Shown here: positions 16,382 through 23,979 of the stretch, piece by piece
Layout: every line of letters begins with the position of its first letter
How positions within the stretch are numbered: the first letter of the stretch is position 1
DNA from: RGIG3077 sp964490175
GTDB taxonomy: Bacteria > Bacillota > Clostridia > Oscillospirales > Ruminococcaceae
Direction of reading: 5' to 3'
NCBI GenBank assembly: GCA_964490175.1
Contig: CAZBAI010000017.1
Span: 1 to 32,830, forward strand
DNA: 32,830 bases
The notes under the pieces: model-generated
Told to the model about the DNA's origin: nothing
What the model saw: only the letters and a program-made list of their open reading frames with translations
Databases searched by the model: none
Translations under genes and position numbers: made by a program

Positions 16382-16747
16382 TTACATATTTTCTTTAAGT
16401 TTTTTCAGCTTGATTTCGTTTTCAAGGCGCTGAACTTTTACCCTAAGCATTTCAATTTCACGCAAAGCATCGTCACGTTCCATTCTCGCCTTGCCGGCGT
16501 CATCAACATAATCCGTGATTTGCGTCCTGATATTGTCAATGCTTTCATTAGCCTTGTTGACATCATCAAGTGCGGAAAGCGCAATCATAACAGACGCAGA
16601 ATATGTCGAAACGCCCTCGTTTGCCTGCACCATATCGTTGATTTGATTCTCCAGATATCTGGCAAGGTTGTATACGTAGCTGGGTTGTTCCTCGGTCTGC
16701 AAAGAATATTCCTTACCGCAGATAACGACTTTAATTCTGTTAAGCAT
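16382..16747 (-). CDS. zapA: Cell division protein ZapA
   Basis: Binds and bundles FtsZ protofilaments at mid-cell. The 121-residue protein has the ZapA N-terminal domain (NRIKVVICGKEYSLQTEE, then YVYNLARYLENQINDM) and a long C-terminal coiled coil (about residues 60-120, ending in RLENEIKLKKLKE). The ATG at 16747 is chosen because AAAGGCGG lies eight to nine bases upstream and the family starts here; the frame stays open for 15 more codons upstream. It begins a series with the U32 gene and dut, from a promoter at 16907-16935. Its about 150-base leader contains a small perfect hairpin, CAGTGC-TTT-GCACTG (16780-16794). Confidence 0.92.
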   Translation of the reverse strand: MLNRIKVVICGKEYSLQTEEQPSYVYNLARYLENQINDMVQANEGVSTYSASVMIALSALDDVNKANESIDNIRTQITDYVDDAGKARMERDDALREIEMLRVKVQRLENEIKLKKLKENM

Positions 16748-16906
16748 TGCTTTTTTCCGCCTTTCGGTTTTATATTTTGCAGTGCTTTGCACTGGCTTTG
16801 ATTTTTTAAATTTTCAGCTGTATTTATGTTAAGCGTTAGCGCAAAAACGCATATTTTGTGAAAATGCAATTCGCCGATTTTTTAGCAAAGTAATATCCGC
16901 ACTTAA

Positions 16907-16935
16907 ATTATACTACATATCCGCAAAAAAATCAA
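16907..16935 (-). promoter_or_regulatory. Sigma-A promoter for zapA and downstream genes
   Basis: On the minus strand TTGATT (16935-16930), a 17-base spacer and a perfect TATAAT (16912-16907). It lies just downstream of the ribosomal cluster terminator, so zapA starts a fresh transcript. The leader to the zapA ATG is about 150 bases. Confidence 0.82.
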
Positions 16936-16949
16936 TATGCAACCAAAAT

Positions 16950-17011
16950 TTTTTAAAAATACCAAAAACCGCCTTTGCAAAGGAACAAACCCTTGCACAA
17001 AGGCGGTTTTT
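16950..17011 (-). terminator. Intrinsic terminator of the ribosomal protein cluster
   Basis: A perfect 14-base inverted repeat (AAAAACCGCCTTTG at 16964-16977, CAAAGGCGGTTTTT at 16998-17011) begins 15 bases after the rplQ stop. Read on the minus strand the stem ends in TTTTT and is followed by GGTATTTTT. It closes the S10-spc-alpha transcript and separates it from zapA. Confidence 0.93.
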
Positions 17012-17025
17012 TTACTTATTGATAA

Positions 17026-17370
17026 TCAGTCAACAAGCTTGATAATAGCCATCTCTGCTGCGTCACCACGGCGAGGACCTGTCTTAATAATCTTGGTATA
17101 TCCGCCGTTAATGTCCATATATTTAGGTGATATTTCATCGAACACTTTCTTTGCAACGCTCTCTTTCGTAACGTATGCATAAACCTGACGCTTTGAGTGC
17201 AAATCATCATTCTTGCCGATAGTAATCATTTTTTCGGCAACAGCCCTTACTTCCTTTGCTCTTGTTACGGTTGTTTCGATTTGACCGTTTTCAAGCAAAT
17301 AAGTTACCATACCTCTAAGCATAGCCTTTCTGTGGTCGGTAGGTCTGCCCAACTTTCTTGCACCTGGCAT
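17026..17370 (-). CDS. rplQ: 50S ribosomal protein L17
   Basis: Large-subunit protein near the exit tunnel. The 114-residue protein starts MPGARKLGRPTDHRKAML, the family signature, and includes IETTVTRAKEVR and the C-terminal GPRRGDAAEMAIIKL. Length is typical of Gram-positive L17. It is the last gene of the cluster, 35 bases after rpoA, and is followed by a strong terminator. In many Firmicutes the next genes are ecfA/ecfT, truA, rplM and rpsI; here zapA follows instead. Confidence 0.98.
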   Translation of the reverse strand: MPGARKLGRPTDHRKAMLRGMVTYLLENGQIETTVTRAKEVRAVAEKMITIGKNDDLHSKRQVYAYVTKESVAKKVFDEISPKYMDINGGYTKIIKTGPRRGDAAEMAIIKLVD

Positions 17371-17405
17371 TTGATTTCACTCCTTCTTTATAGTTTGGTT
17401 TTATC

Positions 17406-18362
17406 TCAGTTTTCTTCCTCCGAGCTCAAAGAGAACCCAAGCGATTGCAGTTTTTCCTTGACCTCATCAAAGGATTTTTTACCGAGATTTCTAACCTTCA
17501 TCATTTCTTCTTCGGACTTGTTAATCAAGTCGTCAACGGTATTGATTCCCGCACGCTTTAAGCAGTTGAAGGAACGCACCGATAAATCAAGCTCCTCAAT
17601 TGTCATTTCAAGGATCTTTTCTTTGCCCTTGTCGTCCTTTTCTACAAGAACCTCAACAATGCCGGCTTCTTCAGAAAGGTCAACAAACAGCTTAAGATGC
17701 TCATTAAGGAGATTTGCAGCCTGTGATATAGCTTCCTTTGCGGAAATTGTACCATCTGTCCACACTTCCAAGGTCAGCTTATCGAAGTCGGTAACCTGTC
17801 CGAGTCGAGTATCCTCAACCTTATAGTTTACCTTTAATACCGGAGTATAAATGCTGTCAACAGCTATTACATCAATAGCGGGATTAAGCAATTGTTTGTT
17901 TCTGTCAGCCGAAACATATCCACGACCTCTGTCAATGGTAATCTCCATATAGAGCTTTGCGTCCTTGCCGAGTGTCGCAATGTGCATTCCCGGGTTGAGA
18001 ATATCCACCTCGGAATCGGTTTTAATGTCACCTGCAGTGATTTCGCACTCGCCTTCTGCCTCAATATATACCGTCTTGGGGCCGTCGCTGTAAAGCTTGG
18101 CGGTAAGACCTTTTATATTAAGGATGATTTCGGTAACGTCTTCCTTCACTCCGGGAATTGTCGAAAATTCATGGTGAACTCCATCGATCTTCACCGAATT
18201 GACAGCAACACCGGGAAGCGAAGACAAAAGAACTCTGCGCAAACTGTTGCCAAGGGTTGTTCCGTAGCCTCGCTCAAGCGGTGCAAGAACAAACTTTCCG
18301 TATGTTCCGTTGCTTTTAAGCTCGACTGCATCAATTTCCGGCTTTTCTATTCTTTCAAGCAT
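17406..18362 (-). CDS. rpoA: RNA polymerase subunit alpha
   Basis: Dimerises to nucleate RNA polymerase assembly and contacts upstream promoter DNA and activators. From the ATG at 18362 it is 318 residues: the N-terminal domain (about 1-230) includes KFVLAPLERGYGTTLGNSLRRVLL and GVHHEFSTIPGVKEDV, and the C-terminal domain (about 250-312) includes ELDLSVRSFNCLKRAGI and RNLGKKSFDEVKEKL. The start is fixed by AGGAGG eight bases upstream; the frame is open for seven more codons, but these lie over that site. A 67-base gap to rpsD contains an AATTACTT/AAGTAATT inverted repeat. Confidence 0.98.
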   Translation of the reverse strand: MLERIEKPEIDAVELKSNGTYGKFVLAPLERGYGTTLGNSLRRVLLSSLPGVAVNSVKIDGVHHEFSTIPGVKEDVTEIILNIKGLTAKLYSDGPKTVYIEAEGECEITAGDIKTDSEVDILNPGMHIATLGKDAKLYMEITIDRGRGYVSADRNKQLLNPAIDVIAVDSIYTPVLKVNYKVEDTRLGQVTDFDKLTLEVWTDGTISAKEAISQAANLLNEHLKLFVDLSEEAGIVEVLVEKDDKGKEKILEMTIEELDLSVRSFNCLKRAGINTVDDLINKSEEEMMKVRNLGKKSFDEVKEKLQSLGFSLSSEEEN

Positions 18363-18379
18363 ATATAACCCTCCTGCTC

Positions 18380-18422
18380 GCAATTACTTTTGTTCGTTGT
18401 CTGAAAAATCGTACACAAGTAA
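18380..18422 (-). other. Inverted repeat between rpsD and rpoA
   Basis: An eight-base perfect inverted repeat (AATTACTT at 18380-18387, AAGTAATT at 18415-18422) with a 27-base loop fills most of the rpsD-rpoA gap and ends just before the rpoA ribosome binding site. It is A/T-rich and lacks a U-tract, so it is not a terminator. It may affect rpoA translation or processing, or be chance. Confidence 0.4.
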
Positions 18423-18429
18423 TTACGTA

Positions 18430-19026
18430 TTACTTGGAGTACAGCTCGACGATCAGGTGTGCTTCAACCTCATAGTCCAAATCCTGAGGATTGGGCAATC
18501 TTGTGATTTTTGCGCTGTAGGATTCCTTGTTGACATCAAGCCAAAGCGGAATCATTCTGCCCTGTGTCTGTTCAGCAATATCCTTGAATTTTGCGTTGCT
18601 TCTGCTCTTTTCGCAAACGGCGATTTCATCACCTACGCTGACACAGTATGAGGGGATATCCACTCTCTTACCGTTTACCGTAAAGTGACCGTGCGAAACA
18701 AGCTGCCTTGCCTCACGTCTTGTCAGCGCCATGCCCATACGGAATGCCACGTTGTCAAGTCTTGATTCAAGTCGGGTAATCAGGTTGTCACCGGCTTTAC
18801 CCTCAGCCTTTGCGGCAAGCTCAAAATAATGACGGAAAGGCTTTTCCGTTACGCCATAGATAAATTTAAGCTTCTGCTTTTCCTTAAGCTGCATACCGTA
18901 TTCGGAAACCTTTTTACGGTTGTTCGCATTAGGATTGCGGTTAGATTCCTTATTTATGCCCATTACCATAGGGCTGATGCCTAAGTATCTGCATCTCTTG
19001 AGAATCGGATCTTTATTTACTGCCAT
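18430..19026 (-). CDS. rpsD: 30S ribosomal protein S4
   Basis: Primary 16S rRNA binder that nucleates assembly of the 30S body. The 198-residue protein shows YGMQLKEKQKLKFIYGVTEK, an S4 RNA-binding domain (ARQLVSHGHFTVNGKRVDIP) and a C-terminal EAHLIVELYSK. The N-terminal region has a single cysteine (KRCRYLG), so it is not the zinc-binding form. S4 represses its own operon in several bacteria. Its place in the alpha cluster, behind the structured region at 19825-20032, makes feedback on rpsM-rpsK-rpsD-rpoA worth considering. Confidence 0.97.
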   Translation of the reverse strand: MAVNKDPILKRCRYLGISPMVMGINKESNRNPNANNRKKVSEYGMQLKEKQKLKFIYGVTEKPFRHYFELAAKAEGKAGDNLITRLESRLDNVAFRMGMALTRREARQLVSHGHFTVNGKRVDIPSYCVSVGDEIAVCEKSRSNAKFKDIAEQTQGRMIPLWLDVNKESYSAKITRLPNPQDLDYEVEAHLIVELYSK

Positions 19027-19044
19027 AACTCATATCCCTCCTGA

Positions 19045-19443
19045 TTATACACGACGTCTTTTGGGAGGACGGCAGCCATTGTGAGGAATGGGTGTTACGT
19101 CCTTGATCATTCTAACCTCAAGACCCACGGTCTGAAGCGCTCTGATTGCGGCTTCACGTCCTGAGCCGGGTCCCTTAACATAAACCTCAACCGTTTTAAG
19201 GCCATGTTCCATTGCAGCCTTTGCAGCGGTTTCCGCAGCAGTCTGTGCAGCGAACGGGGTAGACTTTCTTGAACCTCTAAAGCCCAATTCGCCTGCGCTT
19301 GCCCAAGAAATTGTATTTCCTTGAAGGTCACTGATTGTTACGATGGTGTTGTTGAAAGTGGACTGGATATGAACAGCACCGCTTTCAATGTTCTTACGGT
19401 CACGTCTTCTTCTGACGGTTGATACCTTTTTCTTCTGTGCCAT
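19045..19443 (-). CDS. rpsK: 30S ribosomal protein S11
   Basis: Small-subunit platform protein, next to the E site. The 132-residue protein contains AVHIQSTFNNTIVTISDLQGN, SWASAGELGFRGSRKSTPFAAQ and the C-terminal VTPIPHNGCRPPKRRRV, all diagnostic. Length is normal. It lies 12 bases after rpsM and 18 bases before rpsD, with a GGAGGGA-type ribosome binding site. Confidence 0.98.
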   Translation of the reverse strand: MAQKKKVSTVRRRRDRKNIESGAVHIQSTFNNTIVTISDLQGNTISWASAGELGFRGSRKSTPFAAQTAAETAAKAAMEHGLKTVEVYVKGPGSGREAAIRALQTVGLEVRMIKDVTPIPHNGCRPPKRRRV

Positions 19444-19455
19444 TTATATCCCTCC

Positions 19456-19824
19456 TTACTTCTTCTTGTTGGCGATTGTCTTTACAGGGCCCTTGCGGGT
19501 TCTTGCGTTTGTCTTGGTTCTCTGTCCTCTTACGGGCAGTCCCTTTCTGTGGCGAACGCCTCTGTAGCAGCCAATTTCGACAAGTCTTTTAATATTCAGA
19601 GCAACCTCTCTGCGAAGATCGCCTTCCACCGTTACATTGTGGTCAATGTATTCACGAAGCTTGTTTGTATCATCTTCGGACAAATCCTTGACTCTGATGT
19701 CAGGATCTACGCCGGTTTCTCTGAGGATTTTTTCAGCGGTTGAACGACCGATTCCGAAGATATAAGTCAAACCGATTTCGATTCTCTTATTCTTGGGAAG
19801 GTCAACACCAGCAATACGTGCCAT
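19456..19824 (-). CDS. rpsM: 30S ribosomal protein S13
   Basis: 30S head protein that contacts the P-site tRNA and the 50S subunit. From the ATG at 19824 it is 122 residues, beginning MARIAGVDLPKNKRIEIGLT, with GIGRSTAEKILRETG and a basic C-terminal tail (RGQRTKTNARTRKGP). The frame is open for six codons further upstream, but those cover the GGGGGTG ribosome binding site nine bases before this ATG. First gene of the alpha section; unusually, 208 bases separate it from rpmJ. Confidence 0.98.
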   Translation of the reverse strand: MARIAGVDLPKNKRIEIGLTYIFGIGRSTAEKILRETGVDPDIRVKDLSEDDTNKLREYIDHNVTVEGDLRREVALNIKRLVEIGCYRGVRHRKGLPVRGQRTKTNARTRKGPVKTIANKKK

Positions 19825-20032
19825 TAAAAAATGCACCCCCATATACTTTAATAAATGATTGTGTTTATCCTTGCTATCCGCAACAGTTTGCGGACAGCCG
19901 GCAGCCGGTCACCGTCCACGCTTTCCCGTCATATTGTGCTTTGGCGACGTGACTTTATATCACGCCGTAGCAGGAAACCGATTGCCGGCTTGATTCTAAC
20001 GGCATAGCATTTTTATGCCGCAGTATTTTTTC
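19825..20032 (-). promoter_or_regulatory. Hairpin-rich leader before rpsM, candidate cis-regulatory RNA
   Basis: The largest gap in the ribosomal cluster; no ORF with a ribosome binding site is visible. Four potential helices are present (coordinates on the plus strand): CGGCATA/TATGCCG (20000-20006 with 20014-20020), GCCGGCT/AGCCGGC (19984-19990 with 19896-19902, long range), CGTGA/TCACG (19948-19952 with 19960-19964, inside the previous helix) and TCCGCAA/TTGCGGA (19877-19883 with 19888-19894, four-base loop). No stem is followed by a U-tract. The place corresponds to the S4-binding alpha-operon leader of enterobacteria, though I see no sequence match to it. The long-range pair uses the palindromic core GCCGGC and may be coincidental. 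Confidence 0.5.
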
Positions 20033-20146
20033 TTAGCCCTGGCGCTGCTTGTGCTTGGGATTTTCACAGATAACCATTACTTTTCCCTTGCGCTTGATTA
20101 CCTTGCATTTTTCGCAAATGGGCTTTACTGAAGGTCTGACTTTCAT
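20033..20146 (-). CDS. rpmJ: 50S ribosomal protein L36
   Basis: A 37-residue zinc-ribbon protein of the large subunit. The sequence [20 protein letters not shown] continues to a motif Cys11-x2-Cys14-x12-Cys27-x4-His32, the zinc-binding pattern of the C+ form. AAGGGAG lies eight bases before the ATG. It lies between infA and rpsM, the standard position. Confidence 0.97.
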
Positions 20147-20198
20147 CTTTTATTCTCCCTTCGTTATGTGGTGTGTGTTGCAAAGAAAATATCAAAAT

Positions 20199-20417
20199 TT
20201 ACTTTGCTCTCCATGTGATTCTGCCCTTTGTAAGGTCATAGGGTGACATTGCAACCGTGACCTTATCGCCGGGAACTATGCGAATGTAGTTCATTCTGAG
20301 CTTTCCCGATACATGAGCAAGAATTTTGTGTCCGTTCTGAAGCTCGACTTGAAATGTCGCATTCGGAAGTGCTTCAAGAACGACGCCTTCAACTTCGATT
20401 ACGTCTTCTCTAGACAT
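20199..20417 (-). CDS. infA: Translation initiation factor IF-1
   Basis: Occupies the 30S A site during initiation. The 72-residue single OB-fold protein reads MSREDVIEVEGVVLEALPN and includes FQVELQNGHKILAHVSGK and IVPGDKVTVAMSPYDLTKGRI, nearly the family consensus. The start ATG overlaps the last eight bases of the KOW protein gene (ATGTCTAG), which implies translational coupling. Confidence 0.98.
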   Translation of the reverse strand: MSREDVIEVEGVVLEALPNATFQVELQNGHKILAHVSGKLRMNYIRIVPGDKVTVAMSPYDLTKGRITWRAK

Positions 20418-20691
20418 TGAAATCCTCCTCAGGGTTTAATGCGGCATTATTAAATGCCGAAAGTACTTGTCTGAGCCGCTTATCCGATATACTGTCAATA
20501 TTTGTTACAGTATTGGTCAGCGCCAGGTGCTTTAGACTTTTTGTTTTCGGATTACAAAGCTTTCTTGTTTTCCCATCCGCAATTTTGACAAAATTCCCGT
20601 CAATATCGACTATTGCAAAAAAATTGCCTTTATCACGTCCGGCAAGCGCCCTTACAACCCTGCCTTTTTCAATTTTCAAATTCCCGCACAT
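20410..20691 (-). CDS. KOW-domain RNA-binding protein (L14e-like)
   Basis: A 93-residue protein whose N-terminal half (about 6-50) is a KOW/SH3-like fold: IEKGRVVRALAGRDKGNFFAI, then FVKIADGKTRKL. Similar small proteins, annotated as KOW-domain or L14e/L6e/L27e-like, occur between map and infA in many Clostridia, and their role is unknown; RNA or ribosome binding is inferred from the fold. The C-terminal 35 residues match nothing I know. AGGAG lies about 16 bases before the ATG, wider than usual, and an in-frame TAA just upstream rules out earlier starts. It overlaps infA by eight bases. Confidence 0.85.
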   Translation of the reverse strand: MCGNLKIEKGRVVRALAGRDKGNFFAIVDIDGNFVKIADGKTRKLCNPKTKSLKHLALTNTVTNIDSISDKRLRQVLSAFNNAALNPEEDFNV

Positions 20692-20732
20692 AGCTTAAAG
20701 CGAAAATTCTCCTTTCCAAAGCCCTTTGATGC

Positions 20733-21488
20733 TTAATTATCGGGTGCGGTCAACACGATAGCGCCGCCTGTTGCAATTGCAATTGTGTGCTCGAAATGAG
20801 CCGCAAGCGAGCCTGAACGTGTAACGACAGTCCAGTCATTTTTCAGTACTCTGACATCGTCGCCCTTAATGTTAATCATTGGCTCAACGGCGATGGTCAT
20901 ACCGGTCAATAGCCTTTGTCCGTGACCCTTTGTGCCATAATTAGGAACCTCGGGCTCTTCGTGAAGCTTTCTTCCGACGCCGTGACCACAGTATTTTTTG
21001 ACTACACCGTAGCCAAATGACCTGCAATATTCCTCAACCGTCGATGATATATCACCGATTCGTGCGCCGGGAACAGCCGCTGCGATTGCAAGCTCCAAAG
21101 AATGCTTGGTAACATCAAGCAACTTTTGAGCTTCATCGGAAATTTTCCCGACACCGAATGTTGCGGCGGTGTCGCCGTGAAAGCCTTTATAGAATGCGCC
21201 CACATCAACGCTGACAATGTCGCCCTCTTTAATAACGACTTTTGCCGAGGGTATTCCGTGAATAACCTCATTATTTATCGAAATACACGCACTTGCGGGG
21301 AAGCCGCCGTAGCCTAAGAACGATGGCTTTGCGCCGCATTTGACAATATAATCGTAAATAATTGCGTTGAGTTCCTTTGTTGTCATACCTGCCTTCAGCT
21401 CTTTGCCGGCAAGAGCGAGAGCGTTTCCCGCAATACGTCCGGCATCGCGCATTCTGGCAATATCGGTAGCTGATTTAATCGTAATCAT
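20733..21488 (-). CDS. map: Methionine aminopeptidase, type I
   Basis: Removes the initiator methionine from nascent proteins. The 251-residue enzyme has the pita-bread fold motifs: NNEVIHGIP with H77, VSVDVGAFYKGFHGDTAATF with metal ligands D95 and D106, YCGHGVGRKLHEEP with H169, and TIAVEPMI with E202; the last metal-binding Glu lies in HFEHTIAI near the C-terminus. It follows adk by eight bases and shows only a weak ribosome binding site, so coupling with adk is likely. No N-terminal SH3-binding zinc finger is present. Confidence 0.97.
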   Translation of the reverse strand: MITIKSATDIARMRDAGRIAGNALALAGKELKAGMTTKELNAIIYDYIVKCGAKPSFLGYGGFPASACISINNEVIHGIPSAKVVIKEGDIVSVDVGAFYKGFHGDTAATFGVGKISDEAQKLLDVTKHSLELAIAAAVPGARIGDISSTVEEYCRSFGYGVVKKYCGHGVGRKLHEEPEVPNYGTKGHGQRLLTGMTIAVEPMINIKGDDVRVLKNDWTVVTRSGSLAAHFEHTIAIATGGAIVLTAPDN

Positions 21489-21496
21489 AATTCTGA

Positions 21497-22129
21497 TTAC
21501 TTTGACAAGGCTTCAAGTGTAAGCCTTGATGTATCGGCAACCTCTTCCTGACCGACAACGGTAACAAGTTTACCCTTGCTGTCGTAGTATTCTTTGAGAG
21601 GTGCTGTTGTTGTATGATATACTTTAAGTCTTTCGCAAACCGTTTCGGGAGCGTCGTCCTTGCGAAGAACGGTGTTGCCGCCGCATTTATCACAAACGCC
21701 GTCAACCTTTGAGGGCTTGAACATTGTGTGATAAGAAGCGCCGCAGCTCTCGCAGACTCTTCTTCCGCCAAGACGCTGCTGAATCTTTTCGTCGGGGACA
21801 AAAATCTCAACAACCTTGTCAATCTCAACGCCCATTGCATCAAGTGCCTGAGCCTGAGGAACGGTTCTGGGGAAACCGTCAAGTATAAAACCGTTTTTGC
21901 AGTCGTCTTCGGCGATTCTTTCTTTCAAGATGCCGATTACGACCTCATCGGGAACGAGTGCGCCGCTTTCCATCTGAGCCTTTGCTTTAAGACCGTACTC
22001 AGTGCCGTTTTTTACAGCTTCACGGAGCATATTTCCCGTTGAAATTTGAGGGATATTCAGCTTTTCGCTGATAACCTCTGCCTGTGTTCCCTTGCCGGCG
22101 CCGGGAGCGCCGAGAAGAATAAGCTTCAT
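21497..22129 (-). CDS. adk: Adenylate kinase with zinc-binding lid
   Basis: Converts AMP and ATP to two ADP. From the ATG at 22129 it has 210 residues: P-loop GAPGAGKGT (7-15), AMP-binding region TGNMLREAVKNG, FILDGFPRT, and a lid with four cysteines C126, C129, C146 and C149 (CESCG and CDKCG), typical of Gram-positive enzymes that bind structural zinc. The start is supported by AAAGGAG eight bases upstream and the MKLILLG beginning; the frame runs 12 codons further into secY. It lies 28 bases after secY. Confidence 0.97.
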   Translation of the reverse strand: MKLILLGAPGAGKGTQAEVISEKLNIPQISTGNMLREAVKNGTEYGLKAKAQMESGALVPDEVVIGILKERIAEDDCKNGFILDGFPRTVPQAQALDAMGVEIDKVVEIFVPDEKIQQRLGGRRVCESCGASYHTMFKPSKVDGVCDKCGGNTVLRKDDAPETVCERLKVYHTTTAPLKEYYDSKGKLVTVVGQEEVADTSRLTLEALSK

Positions 22130-22157
22130 AGTCTTCTCCTTTCGGTTTTGGGTCGGA

Positions 22158-23522
22158 TTATTCAAGGAATCCCTTATGATGACGCATCATCATTTGTGAT
22201 TCGAGAGTTCTTGTGGTTTCAAGCGCAACACTTACTACGATAAGAATCGAAGTACCGCCCATTGAAATGGTCGAAAGTTGTGCAAGACCGAAAGCATCTG
22301 TCATAAGTCTTGAGAACAGTATCGGGAATACTGCGATAACGCCGAGGAAGAAAGCACCGAAGAGTGTTATTTTCGAGAGAACTCTCTGAATAAAGTCCGA
22401 GGTGGGCTTTCCGGGACGAATACCGGGTATGCCGCCGTTGTTCTGACGGAGATTGTTTGCGATTTCCGTCGGATTGTACTGCATTGAAACATAGAAATAG
22501 TTAAATCCTATGATAAGCAGGAAATACAGTATCGCATAACCTATGCTCTGGCTGTTGAAAAAATCAAGGAAGCCGTTGTAGAACTTTTGACCGAAACCGT
22601 TGGGATTGTTATATCTGGGGACAAACAGCTCAATCGTCGAGGGAAGCTGCATAAAGGACATTGCGAAGATAATCGGCAAAACGCCGCTCATGCAAACTTT
22701 AATCGGGATATGAGTGTTTTGACCGCCGTACTGTTTTCTGCCGATAACACGTTTTGCGTATTGGATAGGAATCCTGCGCTCGGCATTATTCATAAATACG
22801 ATGAAAACAATAATCGCAATATAAAGGACGAATACAAGCGGAACTGCGAAAACGTAGTCCTTTCTTGTGTCCTCGCCGACCATCAGCTTGATAAGGTTGT
22901 AGATGGTCGTGGGGTATCTTGAAATAATACCTGCAAGAAGTATCATCGAGATACCGTTGCCTATGCCCTTTTCGTCAATAAGTCCGCCAAGCCAGATAAT
23001 CAGCGAAGCGCCTGCGACGAAAATAAACATAATACAAATCATCGAGAAAACCTCTTCAAATCCGCCGTTTGTGTATTCAAGAACGGAATTGCCGCTTGAT
23101 GTTCTCATGGTGTTCTTCATCGTCAAGTAATAGGCAAATGAAGTGAACACGGCGATTACGAGTGCAAGCACAGTCGTAATGAGGTTGAGTTTCTTTCTTC
23201 CCTCTTCACCCTCTTTTGAAAGCCTTTCAAGAGGGGGCAAAGCGTATGTGAGAAGCTGAATAATGATTTGTGCGTTGATATAAGGCGAAATTGAAAGGCT
23301 GAAAATCGTAGCCTTTGAAAGTGCGCCGCCCGACAGCATATTCATATAGGAAATAATATTTCCCTCGCTGTTTTCGGCAACCCAGGTTGAAAGTGCGGCT
23401 GTATCGATAAACGGTGCCATAACAGCACAGCCGAGCCTAAAGATAATGAGGATAAGAACCGTATAAAGAATTTTCTGACGGATTTCCTTAACCTTCCAAG
23501 CGTTTTTCATTACCTGAAACAC
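22158..23522 (-). CDS. secY: Preprotein translocase subunit SecY
   Basis: Central channel of the Sec translocon. The 454-residue protein has ten hydrophobic helices; NAWKVKEIRQKILYT precedes TM1, PYINAQIIIQLLTY lies in TM2, and GIRPGKPTSDFI is in a cytoplasmic loop that contacts SecA and the ribosome. The GTG at 23522 is chosen because GAGGTG lies seven bases upstream and because the family begins M-F/L-x(3)-NAW; an ATG four codons later is also possible. The start codon is two bases after the rplO stop, so translation is probably coupled. Confidence 0.97.
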   Translation of the reverse strand: MFQVMKNAWKVKEIRQKILYTVLILIIFRLGCAVMAPFIDTAALSTWVAENSEGNIISYMNMLSGGALSKATIFSLSISPYINAQIIIQLLTYALPPLERLSKEGEEGRKKLNLITTVLALVIAVFTSFAYYLTMKNTMRTSSGNSVLEYTNGGFEEVFSMICIMFIFVAGASLIIWLGGLIDEKGIGNGISMILLAGIISRYPTTIYNLIKLMVGEDTRKDYVFAVPLVFVLYIAIIVFIVFMNNAERRIPIQYAKRVIGRKQYGGQNTHIPIKVCMSGVLPIIFAMSFMQLPSTIELFVPRYNNPNGFGQKFYNGFLDFFNSQSIGYAILYFLLIIGFNYFYVSMQYNPTEIANNLRQNNGGIPGIRPGKPTSDFIQRVLSKITLFGAFFLGVIAVFPILFSRLMTDAFGLAQLSTISMGGTSILIVVSVALETTRTLESQMMMRHHKGFLE

Positions 23523-23523
23523 T

Positions 23524-23961
23524 TTACATCACCTCAGCCTTCCCGCCTGCTTTCTCGATTTTTTCTTTTGCGCCGGCAGAAAATGCAGCAGCCTTTACCG
23601 TAAGGCTCTTCTCGAGTTCGCCGTTTCCGAGAACCTTTACGCCGTCGCAAGCCTTTTTGATAAGACCGGCCTTGAGCAATGCATCTGCGTCAACTTCAGC
23701 GCCTGATTCAAATTTGTTAAGATCGGCAACATTAACTATTGCATATGTCTTTGCGAAGATATTGTTGAATCCCCTCTTAGGAATACGTCTTGCCAAAGGC
23801 ATCTGTCCGCCTTCAAATCCGATACGGACTCCGCCGCCGGAACGTGCATTCTGACCCTTGTGACCCTTGCCGGCGGTCTTTCCGTTACCTGAACCGTGAC
23901 CTCTGCCGACACGCTTGCGCTCGATCTTGGGCTGTGCGGGGGATAATTCATGCAATTTCAT
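23524..23961 (-). CDS. rplO: 50S ribosomal protein L15
   Basis: Late-assembly 50S protein. The 145-residue protein starts MKLHELSPAQPKIERKRVGRG, followed by the Gly/Arg-rich GHGSGNGKTAGKGHKGQ tail that threads into 23S rRNA, then GFEGGQMPLARRIPKRGF. The C-terminal domain ends in a Lys/Ala-rich stretch (AGAKEKIEKAGGKAEVM). An AGGAGG-type site precedes the ATG, 18 bases after rpmD. Confidence 0.98.
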   Translation of the reverse strand: MKLHELSPAQPKIERKRVGRGHGSGNGKTAGKGHKGQNARSGGGVRIGFEGGQMPLARRIPKRGFNNIFAKTYAIVNVADLNKFESGAEVDADALLKAGLIKKACDGVKVLGNGELEKSLTVKAAAFSAGAKEKIEKAGGKAEVM

Positions 23962-23979
23962 TGGTGAGCACCTCCTTGC

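Noticed and set aside
17197..17826. 209-codon plus-strand ORF opposite rpoA and rplQ
   Set aside because: Serine-rich antisense shadow without ribosome binding site.
20180..20207. GCAAAG/CTTTGC inverted repeat at the end of infA, considered as a terminator or attenuator
   Set aside because: Six-base, low G/C, spans the infA stop codon, no U-tract; not enough to support a function.
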